Positions 36,783-45,534 of a stretch of 64,000 nucleotides of DNA are shown one piece after another. This DNA comes from Maribacter sp. PR1 (lineage in GTDB: Bacteria > Bacteroidota > Bacteroidia > Flavobacteriales > Flavobacteriaceae). A model generated the notes under the pieces. That model saw only the letters and a list, made by a program, of their open reading frames with translations, was not told where the DNA came from and ran no database searches. The DNA lies in NCBI RefSeq assembly GCF_028464145.1, contig NZ_JAQPCG010000011.1:62001-126000 (forward strand). Reading direction: 5' to 3'. The first letter of the stretch is position 1; every line of letters begins with the position of its first letter. The translations under genes were made by a program, and so were the position numbers.

Positions 36783-37430
36783 TTATAAGGACCATGCTTT
36801 GCCTCCGGTTAACTCTTGAGTATCCGCACAGGGAATATACTCTCCCGGTACGGGAAGATAAGCCATTACTTCCTCTCCTACATATTCTGAAGTTTTATAA
36901 CCCCAAATGGTCAATCCACGAAGATTATTTGCAAATGCGAACCTGGATGTCTCATCGTCCAAAGTCGCTTCACTACCTTCGGCTACAGCTTCCGTATAAG
37001 AGGTAATGGACTCGAACATTTTGGCTTCATCCTCTTTCGTATACTTTAGGGAACTTGCCAATACAGGTTCCAAATCTTCAGAAGTAAGGTCGTCTACATT
37101 TGACTTTCCAGAATCCTGTAAAGCCTTATCGGTAAATTTTCCCATAGCCATTCTTAGAAAATCTTGTTCTTCTTTTTCCAAGACGTCTTTAGCAAACTTA
37201 TCTATAAATATATCCACTTGTACTTCCGATGCGGAAGGAGTATCGGTCTTTGGAAGAATTATATCTACCAGTTTGGTAAGGACAGCTCCTTCCGATACCG
37301 TTAAGAATTCAGGTGTCCATGTCGCCACAGTTTCCCCTTTACAACTTTGCATAATGCTTAAAAGGGTGGGAGTAGCAACAGTATAACCCATTGCTAACCC
37401 CATATTTTTAAGTGCTTTTCTTCTATCCAT
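36783..37430 (-). CDS. GMC dehydrogenase small subunit (gluconate 2-dehydrogenase subunit 3 family)
   Basis: 215 residues. The N-terminus MDRRKALKNMGLAMGYTV is a Tat signal, followed by a possible lipobox (IMQSC, Cys30). The mature protein fits the gluconate 2-dehydrogenase subunit 3 family, with LTKLVDIILPKTDTPSA and the C-terminal LRGLTIWGYKTSEYVGEEV. In FAD-dependent glucose and gluconate dehydrogenases this subunit carries the only export signal and takes the folded flavoprotein through Tat with it. Here its ATG overlaps the stop of the GMC gene by one base, so the two are coupled. Confidence 0.88.
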   Translation of the reverse strand: MDRRKALKNMGLAMGYTVATPTLLSIMQSCKGETVATWTPEFLTVSEGAVLTKLVDIILPKTDTPSASEVQVDIFIDKFAKDVLEKEEQDFLRMAMGKFTDKALQDSGKSNVDDLTSEDLEPVLASSLKYTKEDEAKMFESITSYTEAVAEGSEATLDDETSRFAFANNLRGLTIWGYKTSEYVGEEVMAYLPVPGEYIPCADTQELTGGKAWSL

Positions 37431-39148
37431 TATATATTTCCTTTTTTAAGTTCTTCTGCAGCGTGGTTTGCGGCCCTCGCTGAAAATGCCATGTAGGTTA
37501 ATGACGGATTCACGCAACTTGCAGATGTCATAAATGATCCATCTGTGACATAAACATTAGGTACATCATGGAGTTGGTTATTGCCATTTAATACCGAAGT
37601 TTTTCGATCCCTACCCATTCTGGCCGTACCCATTTCGTGGATTCCTAGACCTATAGCACGAGATTCTTCATTGTCATGCCCTTGTACATCACGCAGACCT
37701 GCTTTCTCCAACATTTCAACGGCTGACTCCTGCATGTCCTTGCGCATATTATATTCATTTTCTTGGAATTCTGCATCAAAGGTTACCGTTGGTAGTCCCC
37801 ACTGATCTTTTTTATCGTAATCCAAAGTGAATCTATTTTCTTGATAAGGTAATATTTCCCCGAATCCACCAATACCAAAGGTCCATCCGCCGGGTTTGGT
37901 AATGGCATCCTTTAAGTTCTTGCCGTGGGACATTTCTGCGATGACGTCTTCCCAGTTTCCACGGCTAGCACCACCTTGATATCCAAAGCCACGTTTATAA
38001 TCGGTGCGATTGGAGTCGCCTCCCAAATTTCTAAATCTTGGAATATAAACACCATTAGGCTTTCTGCCTTTATAGTATTTATCGTCAAATCCATCAAATT
38101 TTCCAGAGGCTCCCACGCCCAAATGGTGATCCATTACATTACGTCCCAGCTGATCGGAGTCATTGCCCATTCCGTTGGGGAAGCGATCGGATTTGGATTG
38201 CATTAGAATGGATGTTGAAGCAATGGCCGAAGCACAAAGGAAAATAACCTTTGCTTTAAATTCATAGGCCTCTTTGGTGACCCTATCGATTACCTTCACA
38301 CCAGTAGCTTTTTTAGTGTTAGGGTCGTACATTATTTCATGCACGATGGAATCTGGTCTTAAGGTCAGGTTACCGGTTGCCTCGGCCGCGGGTAAAGTTG
38401 ATGACAAGCTGCTGAAATAAGCTCCAAAAGGACAACCTCGTATACATCTATTTCTGAATTGGCATTTTGATCGGCCATCGAAATTTTTACTTCCCGTTAT
38501 ATGTGCAACCCTTCCTGATGTAATTACGCGACCATCGAAATTTTCAGCTACTTTTTCCCGAACATGTTGCTCTACACAGTTTAGATCCATCATGGGTAAA
38601 AAGTTACTGTCCGGGAGTTGTGGCAGGTTTAATGCCTCACCACTTACTCCGATATAATCCTCAACTTTAGCGTACCATGGCGCGATGTCCTTATAACGGA
38701 CAGGCCAATCTACGGCTATACCATCTCTTTTATTCGCAGTAAAGTCAATATCGCTCCATCGATAGCTATGCCGCCCCCATTGAAGTGAACGTCCTCCAAC
38801 ATGGTAGCCACGCATCCAGTCAAATCTTTTGATCTCATTGTAGGGATGTTCCAAATCATTTACAAACCACATATGGCTTGCTTGGCTCGTAGTATAACCA
38901 GTTCTGTGTTGTTTAGGTTGTTGCTCAATAATTTCTTTGGTAGCAACACCCCCATTTGGAAAATCCCAAGGGTCTTTGTTGGCAGTCACGTAATCCTCTA
39001 TGTGCTTCACCATTCTACCCCGTTCAAGAACTAGTGTCTTTAAACCATTTTCACAAAGCTCTTTAGCGGCCCATCCACCACTAATTCCAGTTCCAACAAC
39101 AATCGCATCATACGATTCCTGTTCTTCGTTATAATAAAATTTACTCAT
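37430..39148 (-). CDS. FAD-dependent GMC-family sugar dehydrogenase, catalytic subunit 1
   Basis: 572 residues without its own signal peptide. FAD-binding GxGxxG in YDAIVVGTGISGGWAAKEL (residues 13-31), the GMC substrate domain, and the C-terminal active site HEMGTARMG (catalytic His) and SCVNPSLTYMA (catalytic Asn). It also holds CQFRNRCIRGCPFG, a CX5CX3C arrangement like that binding the 3Fe-4S cluster of Burkholderia FAD-glucose dehydrogenase. It should oxidise a sugar hydroxyl (C1, or C3 as in glucoside 3-dehydrogenases) in the periplasm. Cotranscribed with the Tat small subunit; no cytochrome c subunit is adjacent. Confidence 0.9.
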   Translation of the reverse strand: MSKFYYNEEQESYDAIVVGTGISGGWAAKELCENGLKTLVLERGRMVKHIEDYVTANKDPWDFPNGGVATKEIIEQQPKQHRTGYTTSQASHMWFVNDLEHPYNEIKRFDWMRGYHVGGRSLQWGRHSYRWSDIDFTANKRDGIAVDWPVRYKDIAPWYAKVEDYIGVSGEALNLPQLPDSNFLPMMDLNCVEQHVREKVAENFDGRVITSGRVAHITGSKNFDGRSKCQFRNRCIRGCPFGAYFSSLSSTLPAAEATGNLTLRPDSIVHEIMYDPNTKKATGVKVIDRVTKEAYEFKAKVIFLCASAIASTSILMQSKSDRFPNGMGNDSDQLGRNVMDHHLGVGASGKFDGFDDKYYKGRKPNGVYIPRFRNLGGDSNRTDYKRGFGYQGGASRGNWEDVIAEMSHGKNLKDAITKPGGWTFGIGGFGEILPYQENRFTLDYDKKDQWGLPTVTFDAEFQENEYNMRKDMQESAVEMLEKAGLRDVQGHDNEESRAIGLGIHEMGTARMGRDRKTSVLNGNNQLHDVPNVYVTDGSFMTSASCVNPSLTYMAFSARAANHAAEELKKGNI

Positions 39149-39227
39149 AGAAATTGTTTATTCCCTAAATTTATTAAATATTAAATTAATTCTATACATT
39201 TAAATCTTAATCTTATTGAGAATATGA

Positions 39228-39245
39228 CACTATAACGTTATAGTG
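39228..39245. promoter_or_regulatory. LacI-type palindromic operator candidate
   Basis: CACTATAACGTTATAGTG is a perfect 18-bp palindrome with a central CG, the hallmark of LacI/GalR-family operators. It lies in the 173-bp divergent promoter region, 80 bp from the GMC start and 77 bp from the TIM-barrel start, so one repressor could control both arms. No LacI gene is present in the window. Confidence 0.6.
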
Positions 39246-39259
39246 GTAATCAGTAAATT

Positions 39260-39276
39260 ACTCCATTTTATGGAGT
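39260..39276. promoter_or_regulatory. Second dyad in the divergent promoter
   Basis: ACTCCAT-TTT-ATGGAGT, a perfect 7-bp inverted repeat with a 3-bp spacer, 14 bp from the palindrome and 46 bp before the TIM-barrel ATG. Could be a second regulator site or an RNA hairpin in the leader. Confidence 0.4.
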
Positions 39277-39321
39277 TAAACATTTTAGAACCAATTACCT
39301 AAGCAAAAATTATTTTGATCA

Positions 39322-40314
39322 ATGAAAAGAAGAAATTTTATTACTAGGACCACCGCAGCAGGTGTGGGAGTTACTTTTTTGGGAGCCTACGCTTGTAAGG
39401 AAACAAAAAAAGAGGATAAAACGATTCCCGAAATGGAGGAATCTTCAGCAATGACGGAACCGTTTTTTGAACTATCCCTGGCGCAATGGTCCATTCATAA
39501 AATGATTAATGAAAAGGGTGTGGATCCATACACTTTTGCGGAAAAAGCTAAAAACTGGGGTTTCAAAGGTTTGGAATACGTTAGCCAACTTTACCCTGCT
39601 GATTTAGAAAACGATGACTATTCACCAGAGGCTATGACCGCATTTATTGATAAGTCTAATACCGAAGCTGAAAAGCACGGTATGAAGAATGTTTTGATTA
39701 TGATTGACCGACAAGGGAATCTTGCCGCAAGCGATGAAGCTGAGCGAAATGAAACAGTAGAGAAACATAAAAAGTGGGTAGATGCCGCTGCGGCAATGGG
39801 TTGCCACGCCATCCGAGTAAATCTAAATGGCAGCAATGATCCGGAGGAATGGAAGATGAATTCTGTGGACGGTCTTACCAAACTTGGCAGGTATGCCAAG
39901 GATAAGAACATCAATGTTCTTGTAGAGAACCATGGAGGACTATCTTCTAATGGTGAATTACATGCTGAGGTAATGCAGATGGTAGCTATGGATAATGTAG
40001 GTACCTTACCGGATTTTGGAAATTTTTGCATAACCAGGAAACCTGATAGCTGGGATTGCGAAGTAATGTATGATAAATATAAAGGAGTTAAGGAATTGAT
40101 GCCTTATGCCAAAGCGGTAAGTGCAAAATCCAACGTATTTGATGCAGAGGGGAACGAAGAGAATATTGACTATGTAAAGATGTTACAAATAGTCAAGGAC
40201 AATGGATATACCGGATTTGTGGGCGTTGAATATGAAGGAAACGTGCTAAGCGAGGAAGAAGGTATTATTGCAACAAGGGATTTATTATTAAAGGCGGCTA
40301 AAGAAGTTGTTTAA
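39322..40314 (+). CDS. Tat lipoprotein, TIM-barrel sugar isomerase/epimerase
   Basis: 330 residues. MKRRNFITRTTAAGVGVTFL is a Tat signal and GAYAC (Cys25) a lipobox, so the protein is likely a folded, membrane-anchored periplasmic enzyme. The mature part is a xylose-isomerase-like TIM barrel: FKGLEYVSQLY, NVLVENHGGLSSNG (metal Glu), GTLPDFGNF (metal Asp), VSAKSNVFD and FVGVEYEGNVLSEEEG (metal Glu). It should isomerise or epimerise a sugar or keto-sugar. First gene of the plus arm of the cluster, with the LacI-type dyads upstream; the DinB gene follows after 18 bp. Confidence 0.86.
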   Translation: MKRRNFITRTTAAGVGVTFLGAYACKETKKEDKTIPEMEESSAMTEPFFELSLAQWSIHKMINEKGVDPYTFAEKAKNWGFKGLEYVSQLYPADLENDDYSPEAMTAFIDKSNTEAEKHGMKNVLIMIDRQGNLAASDEAERNETVEKHKKWVDAAAAMGCHAIRVNLNGSNDPEEWKMNSVDGLTKLGRYAKDKNINVLVENHGGLSSNGELHAEVMQMVAMDNVGTLPDFGNFCITRKPDSWDCEVMYDKYKGVKELMPYAKAVSAKSNVFDAEGNEENIDYVKMLQIVKDNGYTGFVGVEYEGNVLSEEEGIIATRDLLLKAAKEVV

Positions 40315-40332
40315 CTCTAGGTTTATTGGAAT

Positions 40333-40776
40333 ATGAAAGCATTCTTTCATGAATTGTTCGACTATAATTTCTTTTGTAATAAGAGAATTATCGATGAATG
40401 TGTGGCAATGCAACAGGTTCCCGATAAAACGCAGGAACTTTTTAGCCATATCCTTAATGCACATCATATCTGGAATGCCCGAATTCTAATGAAGACTTCC
40501 GAATTTAATGTTTGGGACAGACATAATGTAAAAGATTGGTCTGATATCCATTATGAAAACCAAAGGACTTCGTTTGAAATAACCACAAATGCGGATGGTT
40601 TTGATAAACGAATCGACTATGAAAATTCCGAAGGCAGGCTTTTCACCAATACCTTACAGGATATATTGTTTCACATTATAAATCATTCTACAAATCATAG
40701 GGGGCAAATTGCTATGGACTTTAGAAAAAATGACATAGAGCCTATTGTATTGGATTACGTTTTTTATAAAAGATAA
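40333..40776 (+). CDS. DinB-family protein
   Basis: 147 residues, a four-helix DinB/YfiT-like fold. The metal-binding histidines are visible in LFSHILNAHHIWNARI (near residues 39-54) and IINHSTNHRGQIAM (near 117-130). Members include thiol-dependent S-transferases and damage-inducible proteins; the reaction is unknown here. Its place inside a sugar operon, 18 bp after one gene and 5 bp before the next, suggests cotranscription and not SOS control. Confidence 0.83.
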   Translation: MKAFFHELFDYNFFCNKRIIDECVAMQQVPDKTQELFSHILNAHHIWNARILMKTSEFNVWDRHNVKDWSDIHYENQRTSFEITTNADGFDKRIDYENSEGRLFTNTLQDILFHIINHSTNHRGQIAMDFRKNDIEPIVLDYVFYKR

Positions 40777-40781
40777 AAGCC

Positions 40782-42014
40782 ATGAACCTCGGTATTCGAA
40801 TACGCCTATGTTTAATGATGTTCCTGGAATTTTTTATTTGGGGAGGGTGGTTTGTAACACTAGGTACTTTTCTGGGTAATAATATTAATGCTTCGGACGG
40901 TGAAATTGCTTTGGCTTTTTCAACCCAATCTTGGGGTGCTATTATTGCTCCTTTTGTTATTGGTTTAATTGCCGATAGATATTTCAATGCTGAAAGAATT
41001 TTGGGGCTCTTACATCTCTTGGGTGCTGGTCTTTTGTTTCTAATGTACAAGACAACTTCCTTCGATGTTTTCTATCCGTATGTTTTGGGCTACATGATAT
41101 TGTATATGCCAACTTTGGCATTGGTCAATTCCGTTTCCTTTAATCAGATGAAAAATCCGGCCAAAGAATTTTCCATGATAAGGGTCTTTGGGACACTCGG
41201 TTGGATTGTTGCTGGGCTATTGATCAGTTATCTTTTTGAATGGGATTCTAGTTCGGGTATATTACAGGGGCAATTAAAAAACACATTTTTAATGACCTCC
41301 ATGGCTTCTTTGTTCTTAGGGATATTCAGTTTCAGCCTACCAAAAACACCGCCGAAAGCAAAAGGTACAAGTGAAAAATTGAGCATCAGGGATATTCTGG
41401 GTTTAGACGCATTGAATTTGTTCAAGGACAGGAATTTTTTGATATTTTTTATATCCTCGATTCTCATATGTATTCCCTTAGCGTTCTATTATCAGAATGC
41501 GAATCCTTTTTTGGTAGAAATAGGAATGGAAAACCCAACTGGTAAAATGACATTAGGTCAGATTTCCGAAATTCTTTTTTTATTGCTATTACCCTACTTT
41601 TTTACAAAATTTGGATTTAAAAATACCATTTTGGTAGCCATGCTTGCTTGGGTAGTACGTTATCTTTTATTTGCTTATGGGGATGTAGGGGAACTCGGCT
41701 TCATGTTGATAATAGGTATTGCACTTCATGGTATATGCTATGATTTCTTTTTTGTTTCCGGTCAAATTTATACGGATAGTAAAGCAGGGCCTAAATATAA
41801 AAGCTCGGCACAGGGACTAATTACCCTAGCAACCTACGGGGTGGGTATGTTAATTGGTTTTTGGATAGCGGGGGAGATAGCCAACACCTATTTGTTGAGC
41901 GACGGAATGCATATTTGGGAATCGATTTGGTTATATCCTGCCAGCTTTGCGTTTATAGTGTTGATTTTATATGCTCTTTTATTTAAAAGAGAAAAAATCG
42001 ACTATCAATCTTAG
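40782..42014 (+). CDS. NupG-like MFS permease (nucleoside:H+ symporter family)
   Basis: 410 residues, 12 membrane helices. The N-terminus LCLMMFLEFFIWGGWFVTLGTF with STQSWGAIIAPFVIGLIADRYF is characteristic of the NupG/XapB nucleoside:H+ symporter family of the MFS, and the C-terminal half has GIALHGICYDFFFVSGQIYTD. In Bacteroidota sugar loci these permeases are often next to Gfo/Idh and TIM-barrel genes, so the cargo may be a modified sugar or glycoside and not a nucleoside. Confidence 0.88.
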   Translation: MNLGIRIRLCLMMFLEFFIWGGWFVTLGTFLGNNINASDGEIALAFSTQSWGAIIAPFVIGLIADRYFNAERILGLLHLLGAGLLFLMYKTTSFDVFYPYVLGYMILYMPTLALVNSVSFNQMKNPAKEFSMIRVFGTLGWIVAGLLISYLFEWDSSSGILQGQLKNTFLMTSMASLFLGIFSFSLPKTPPKAKGTSEKLSIRDILGLDALNLFKDRNFLIFFISSILICIPLAFYYQNANPFLVEIGMENPTGKMTLGQISEILFLLLLPYFFTKFGFKNTILVAMLAWVVRYLLFAYGDVGELGFMLIIGIALHGICYDFFFVSGQIYTDSKAGPKYKSSAQGLITLATYGVGMLIGFWIAGEIANTYLLSDGMHIWESIWLYPASFAFIVLILYALLFKREKIDYQS

Positions 42015-42062
42015 AATTTTTACATAAATTGAAAACCTTAAAACTAAAAATACGATTACAAC

Positions 42063-43202
42063 ATGCCAAAGAAAATTAGATTAGGAATTTTAGGAGGAGG
42101 AGGAGATTCACTCATTGGGGTATTACATAGGGTAGCTTCCCATATAAATGATAATTATCAAATCACAGGGGCGGTTTTCAATCCCGATTATGATGATAAC
42201 ATTGCTTTTGCAAAAGAAATTGATATTCCTCTGGACCGGGTATACAAAGATTTTGACACCCTAGTGGAGGAGGAAATGAAATTGCCTGAGGATGAACGTA
42301 TACAAGTATGTTCCGTTCTTACGCCTAATTTTTTACACTTCCCAATGGCCAAAAAGTTATTGGACAATGGATTTCATGTCATTTGTGAAAAGCCCATGAC
42401 AACTACTTTGGAAGAAGCAAAAACCTTATTGGAATCACAACAAAAATCAGGTACCGTTTTTGCCTTGACACATACTTATACCGGGTATCCTATGGTGCGC
42501 CAAATGAGGGAAATGATTAAAGCCGGAGCTCTTGGGAAAATCCATAAGGTAGATGCCAGATATTATCAAGGTTGGATCAATGAAATTATCCATGATAAGG
42601 AAAAACGAAATTCGGTTTGGCGCCTAGACCCTAAGAAGGCGGGAATAAGTTCCTGTATGGGAGATATAGGGGTACACGCGTTTAATATGGTAGAATACAC
42701 TACTGGTCTTAAAGTGAAGTCGCTTTTATGTGATTTCAACTATTTATATGAGGATAATAAAATGGATGTAGACGGTACCGTATTAATAAGAATGGGCGAC
42801 CATGTAAAAGGGGTAATTCGAGGAAGTCAGGTCGCAACAGGAGAGGAAAATGGTTTGGCCATTCGCATCTATGGCGAAAAGGGAGCTTTTGTTTGGGAAC
42901 AGGAAAAACCTAATTTCCTGTATAAGATGAGTGATACCGAACCTGTTCAAATATACAAGCCCGGTCATGCCTATAATACCGAATTATCATTGGATGGTAC
43001 GAAACTACCTGCAGGTCACCCTGAAGGAATTTTTGATTCTATGGCCAACATTTATTTAGGAGCGGCAAGAGCCATTAGAGGTGAAAAATATAATGACGGC
43101 GAATTCCCAACCATCGTTGATGGTGTAAGAGGGATGGATTTTATTTTATCGACAGTAGAATCTAATAAGAACGGAAATACTTGGGTGGATTTAGAGGATT
43201 AA
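42063..43202 (+). CDS. Gfo/Idh/MocA-family oxidoreductase (cytoplasmic)
   Basis: 379 residues without signal peptide. N-terminal Rossmann fold (RLGILGGGGDSLIGVLHRVA), the HVICEKPMTTTLEEA block with the catalytic EKP Lys near residue 115, and a GIDH-like C-terminal domain with SSCMGDIGVHAFNMVEY carrying the substrate-binding His. It should oxidise or reduce a sugar hydroxyl/ketone with NAD(P). As the cytosolic step next to a permease, reduction of an imported 3-keto-sugar back to the sugar is a plausible role. Last gene of the plus arm; a strong terminator follows. Confidence 0.9.
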   Translation: MPKKIRLGILGGGGDSLIGVLHRVASHINDNYQITGAVFNPDYDDNIAFAKEIDIPLDRVYKDFDTLVEEEMKLPEDERIQVCSVLTPNFLHFPMAKKLLDNGFHVICEKPMTTTLEEAKTLLESQQKSGTVFALTHTYTGYPMVRQMREMIKAGALGKIHKVDARYYQGWINEIIHDKEKRNSVWRLDPKKAGISSCMGDIGVHAFNMVEYTTGLKVKSLLCDFNYLYEDNKMDVDGTVLIRMGDHVKGVIRGSQVATGEENGLAIRIYGEKGAFVWEQEKPNFLYKMSDTEPVQIYKPGHAYNTELSLDGTKLPAGHPEGIFDSMANIYLGAARAIRGEKYNDGEFPTIVDGVRGMDFILSTVESNKNGNTWVDLED

Positions 43203-43221
43203 TTAATAGACCCATTTTAAG

Positions 43222-43256
43222 AAAGGACCGGCTACTCACCGGTCCTTTTTATTTTT
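43222..43256 (+). terminator. Rho-independent terminator (bidirectional)
   Basis: AAAGGACCGG (43222-43231), 7-nt loop, CCGGTCCTTT (43239-43248) and a T-rich tail. It ends the Gfo/Idh operon and, read from the other strand, may also serve the convergent ASCH gene whose stop is at 43256. Confidence 0.88.
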
Positions 43257-43714
43257 TAGAAAATTTTTTCAAATTCCTGACACACCACGATCATACTTTC
43301 GTTTGGTTTTCTATTAAAGGGTTCTAGTTCCCTGGTATAGTAATCCCAATGCGTTTTTTTCCAATAGGATAAACTTTTATCCCCTTCTCCTTCCAATGCT
43401 GCGTATTGCTCGTCAATATTAAAATAGGGTTTTAGTTTAACTGAAATAAGTTTAATAATGCATTGTGCCTCACCTTCCCAATTGGTAACTACCTTAAAAT
43501 CTCCAATTTTAGGTAAGGCTTCCTTTCTTAGTTGTAAACCTAAAAGCGAATCCGTTGTCGCTTTTTTAATTCCTTTTTTTGCTAAATCCGCACATAGGTC
43601 AGCATCTTTTTGGTTGTCGCAGAAATGTATGACTTCCGGCGCATCGTGAAACGCATCCTCGAGATGTTTGTCCAAGTAATCACCCCACATATTTCTGGCA
43701 GAAGCATTTTCCAT
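43256..43714 (-). CDS. ASCH-domain protein
   Basis: 152 residues of the ASCH (PUA-like) family: GIKKATTDSLLGLQLRKEALPKIG near residues 48-71 corresponds to the substrate-pocket strand-turn, and LSYWKKTHWDYYTRELEP to the typical C-terminal W-rich helix. Members bind RNA or act as amidohydrolases on N4-acetylcytidine. No link to the surrounding sugar genes is evident. It is probably a short independent unit between two terminators/gaps. Confidence 0.86.
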   Translation of the reverse strand: MENASARNMWGDYLDKHLEDAFHDAPEVIHFCDNQKDADLCADLAKKGIKKATTDSLLGLQLRKEALPKIGDFKVVTNWEGEAQCIIKLISVKLKPYFNIDEQYAALEGEGDKSLSYWKKTHWDYYTRELEPFNRKPNESMIVVCQEFEKIF

Positions 43715-43830
43715 AGTCTATTTAATAAATAAATGGTTGGGTCTGTAGAATCTTTAAAGAACTTACATTGATATTGAATCAAATAATTAGATCGATACGA
43801 TTCTTAAGATTCCCGTTATATCGTTATTGT

Positions 43831-45534
43831 TTACGAAAATTTACCCGCTTTAAATTCTTTAGCCGCATGATTTGCCGCCCGGGCAGTAAAAGCCATATAG
43901 GTCAATGAAGGATTAACACAGCTAGAGGACGACATAAAGGCTCCGTCGGTTACATACACATTGGGTACTAAATGGACCTGATTGTTTTTGTTTACGATGG
44001 AGTCCTTAGGACTATGACCCATACGGGCACCACCCATTTCATGTATACCTAATCCAGGACCGGTAACTTGATCATAGGTGCTTATTTCCTTAAAGCCCGC
44101 AGCCTTAAACATGACTTCTATTTGTTTTTTTATATCCTCTCTCATATTATATTCATTTTCTTTGAACTCCACATCAAAAGCCAATTGAGGTAGCCCCCAT
44201 TTATCTTTTTCTGTTGGGCTTAAGGTAACTCTGTTATCATCGTAGGGAAGAAATTCACCAAAACCTGTAACGCCGATAGTCCAATGTCCGGGTTTTATAA
44301 TTTCTTGTTTTAGTTCCTTTCCGTAACTCAACTCGGCAATGGATTCAGACCAATCTCCACGGCTAGCTCTTCCCTGATATCCAAAACCTCGTAAGTAACC
44401 TTCTCGCTTTGTATTTTCGTCCAGGTTTACAAATCGCGGGATGTAAAAGCCTGTAGGCTGTCGTCCCTTATAATATTTATCCAGAAATCCATCAACCTTA
44501 GCCGAAGCCCCTAATTTATAATGGTGGTCCATAATTCCTCGTCCCAAGGCATCGGAATCATTACCAAGCCCGTTTGGAAATCGTTCCGATTTGGACTGAA
44601 GCAAAATCCCAACTGATGCCATCGCCGAAGCACATAGAAATATTACATTTGCCTTAAACTCTAATTCTTCATGGGTTTCGGCATCGATTACCTTTACCCC
44701 CGTAGCCATTTTTGTAGTGTCGTCATAAATAATTTCATAAACAATGGAATTCGGCCGCAAGGTCATATTGCCTGTTCGCTCCGCTGCTGGCAAAGTGGAG
44801 GAATTACTGCTAAAATATCCTCCAAAAGGACAACCTCTTGAACAACGATCGCGGTTTTGGCAGGTACCTCTACCTTCAAAATTTGCATTGGGATCTGTTA
44901 TATGGGCTGTTCTGCCAATTGTAACCAATCGCCCATCATCGAATTTTTCAGCGGTCTCTTTTTTAAAGACCTCTTCAACACAGTTCAACTTCATAGCGGG
45001 CTGATATTTCCCGTCAGGCAATTGTTTTAGACCCAAATTCTCACCACTAACACCAATATATTCTTCAACCTTATCGTACCATGGTGAAATATCGGTATAT
45101 CGTACAGGCCAATCCACTCCAATATTTTCCTTTTTATTGGCTCCGAAATCAATATCACTCCATCGGTAACTCTGTCTCCCCCAAGTAAGGGATCTTCCTC
45201 CCACTTGATACCCGCGAATCCAATCAAAACGTTTTGTCTCTACGTAGGGATGTTCCAAATCGTTTACGAAAAAATGCTTATTATCGTCTTTAGGCGCCCA
45301 ATTTACCCTACTCTGAACATGATATTTTTTTTGTTCGTCCTTAGAAAGCTCACCTTTGTAAGCGTAGTCCCAAGGATCATCGTTCATGGTAGGGTAGTCT
45401 TTTAAATGCTCTACCATACGGCCACGTTCCAGGACTAAGGTTCTTAAGCCGTTTTCGGTCAGTTCCTTGGCTGCCCAACCACCACTTATTCCCGTTCCAA
45501 CTACGATAGCATCGTAGGTTTCTTCTTGATTCAT
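43831..45534 (-). CDS. FAD-dependent GMC-family sugar dehydrogenase, catalytic subunit 2
   Basis: 567 residues, a clear paralogue of the GMC protein at 37.4-39.1 kb along the whole length: YDAIVVGTGISGGWAAKEL at the N-terminus, CQNRDRCSRGCPFG (again CX5CX3C), HEMGGARMG and SCVNPSLTYMA at the active site. No signal peptide and, unlike copy 1, no small-subunit gene beside it, so export would need the small subunit from the other operon or an unseen partner. Divergent from the cytosolic TIM-barrel gene, 159 bp apart. Confidence 0.9.
   Translation of the reverse strand: MNQEETYDAIVVGTGISGGWAAKELTENGLRTLVLERGRMVEHLKDYPTMNDDPWDYAYKGELSKDEQKKYHVQSRVNWAPKDDNKHFFVNDLEHPYVETKRFDWIRGYQVGGRSLTWGRQSYRWSDIDFGANKKENIGVDWPVRYTDISPWYDKVEEYIGVSGENLGLKQLPDGKYQPAMKLNCVEEVFKKETAEKFDDGRLVTIGRTAHITDPNANFEGRGTCQNRDRCSRGCPFGGYFSSNSSTLPAAERTGNMTLRPNSIVYEIIYDDTTKMATGVKVIDAETHEELEFKANVIFLCASAMASVGILLQSKSERFPNGLGNDSDALGRGIMDHHYKLGASAKVDGFLDKYYKGRQPTGFYIPRFVNLDENTKREGYLRGFGYQGRASRGDWSESIAELSYGKELKQEIIKPGHWTIGVTGFGEFLPYDDNRVTLSPTEKDKWGLPQLAFDVEFKENEYNMREDIKKQIEVMFKAAGFKEISTYDQVTGPGLGIHEMGGARMGHSPKDSIVNKNNQVHLVPNVYVTDGAFMSSSSCVNPSLTYMAFTARAANHAAKEFKAGKFS

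Noticed and set aside
37006-37386. A 126-codon plus-strand open frame
   Set aside because: Antisense to the GMC small-subunit gene, which has a Tat signal and family match.
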